Below, in pieces: positions 63,358 to 64,000 of a stretch of 64,000 nt of DNA. This DNA comes from Pseudosulfitobacter pseudonitzschiae. Lineage in GTDB: Bacteria > Pseudomonadota > Alphaproteobacteria > Rhodobacterales > Rhodobacteraceae. Below the pieces are notes generated by a model. It was not told the DNA's origin and ran no database searches. It saw only the letters and a program-made list of their open reading frames with translations. The position numbers and the translations under genes were made by a program. Each line of letters starts with the position of its first letter. Positions within the stretch are counted from its first letter, which is position 1. The DNA lies in contig NZ_FQVP01000001.1 in the NCBI RefSeq assembly GCF_900129395.1, positions 682,001 to 746,000 on the forward strand, given 5' to 3'.

Positions 63358-64000
63358 ATGAGCCAAGACACACAGACGCTGGACCTGAAAGCGGTGGAAT
63401 CCTATCTGGAGGCCCATCTGCCGGGGTTCAAAGGTCCCATCGAGGCCGACAAGTTCCAGCGGGGGCAGTCGAACCCGACCTTTTTGCTGAAAACGCCCAC
63501 GCGCAACTATGTGCTGCGCCGCAAGCCGCCGGGGCAATTGCTGAAATCGGCCCACGCGGTCGACCGCGAGTTTCGCGTGCAATCCGCGCTGGCGGACACC
63601 GACGTGCCCGTGGCGAAAATGCACCTGCTGTGCGAGGACCCCGAGGTGATCGGGTCCGATTTCTACATCATGGACCATATCGACGGGCGCAATTTCAACA
63701 TGCCTTCGCTGGACGAGCTTGAAAAAGCCGACCGGACTGCCGTGCTGGATGACATGAACCGCGTGCTGGCTGCGCTGCATGATGTGGACATCGATGCGGT
63801 GGGCCTTTCGGATTTCGGACCGCCCGGCAACTATTACGAACGTCAGATCGGCCGCTGGTCGAAACAGTACCGCGCCTCGGAAACCGTGGACGTGCCTGCC
63901 ATGAACAAGCTGATGCAGGCGCTGTCGCAGCAAATCCCCGCAGAGGACGGCCAGCGCACGCTGGTGCATGGCGATTATCGCATCGACAACATGATGTTCG
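63358..64000 (+). CDS. Phosphotransferase (ACAD10/APH-like), 3' end outside the window
   Basis: 214 visible residues: KFQRGQSNPTFLL and YVLRRKPPGQLLKSAHAVDREF (ATP-binding Lys), then LVHGDYRIDNMMF (Brenner motif HGDxxxDN). The family resembles the kinase domain fused to acyl-CoA dehydrogenase in ACAD10/11, which phosphorylates 4-hydroxyacyl-CoA for further oxidation. Its presence supports degradation of hydroxylated or lactone-derived acids. Cut by the window end. Confidence 0.88.
   Translation, partial: MSQDTQTLDLKAVESYLEAHLPGFKGPIEADKFQRGQSNPTFLLKTPTRNYVLRRKPPGQLLKSAHAVDREFRVQSALADTDVPVAKMHLLCEDPEVIGSDFYIMDHIDGRNFNMPSLDELEKADRTAVLDDMNRVLAALHDVDIDAVGLSDFGPPGNYYERQIGRWSKQYRASETVDVPAMNKLMQALSQQIPAEDGQRTLVHGDYRIDNMMF

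Overview
The window looks like chromosomal DNA from a roseobacter-clade alphaproteobacterium (Rhodobacteraceae sensu lato). Supporting signs are GC-rich, densely packed genes, a circularly permuted two-piece tmRNA with an ANDN...AA tag, an SspB with an alphaproteobacterial ClpX-binding tail, a trgA-trgB-cysK block, a ChpT phosphotransferase, AcuI, and an rplU-rpmA-GNAT-obg-proB-proA order. I see no prophage, insertion sequence, CRISPR array or rRNA operon. Assignments rest on motifs and synteny read by eye; no database search was run.

Layout. 1-2.8 kb (minus): NUDIX hydrolase, sspB, chrA and the split tmRNA gene ssrA. 2.8-6.2 kb: two small membrane proteins, a DinB-like protein, acuI and a HIT protein. 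6.3-9.9 kb: two BCCT-type transporters, each followed by a good terminator. 9.9-19.8 kb (plus): class V aminotransferase, photolyase, cyclopropane fatty acid synthase, trgA, trgB, cysK, a DUF3772/MscS channel and AlaX, which together look like an oxidative/tellurite/membrane stress block. Then tRNA-Ser(GGA). 20-25.7 kb (minus): a polyamine-type ABC transporter (potA-B-C-D) followed by an amidohydrolase. 26-31.8 kb: a chemotaxis locus, STAS-cheY-cheA-cheW-cheR-cheY-(cheT-like) on minus with cheD convergent on plus; cheB is absent. 32-34.4 kb (minus): a C1 trio (PF13769 protein, methylenetetrahydrofolate reductase family, methyltetrahydrofolate:corrinoid methyltransferase family). 34.6-38.5 kb: ppx, rlmE, two related small sensor-like proteins and tRNA-Ser(CGA). 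38.6-46.3 kb: two DUF2059 proteins, rplU, rpmA, GNAT, obg, proB, proA and chpT (convergent). 46.3-50.3 kb: DUF3553, ornithine-lipid genes olsB-olsA, rpsB and tsf. 50.4-52.8 kb: a Tat-exported metallo-hydrolase, a structured intergenic region, a LuxR-type regulator and aroQ. 52.9-64 kb: a fatty-acyl/branched-acid degradation region with MaoC hydratase, two oxidoreductases, two acyl-CoA dehydrogenases, two SDRs, thiolase, an NMO-family flavoprotein, two histidine phosphatases and a truncated phosphotransferase.

How the genes may work together. ssrA supplies the degradation tag that SspB, 1.5 kb away, would hand to ClpXP. The che operon has a near-consensus CtrA site upstream, and ChpT (which phosphorylates CtrA) is encoded 14 kb away. 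The 55-64 kb operon plus the MaoC gene contain the steps of an MFE-2-like beta-oxidation spiral.

Most interesting items: a 112-residue chemotaxis protein with a CheZ/CheT-like DxxxQ helix in a locus lacking cheB; an orphan structured transcript at 51.2-51.5 kb whose only open frame runs through its own terminator; a LuxR-type regulator with altered signal-binding residues in an operon with aroQ; an L21 ribosomal protein fused to a helix-hairpin-helix domain; and a GCAAT-repeat operator between divergent acyl-CoA genes.
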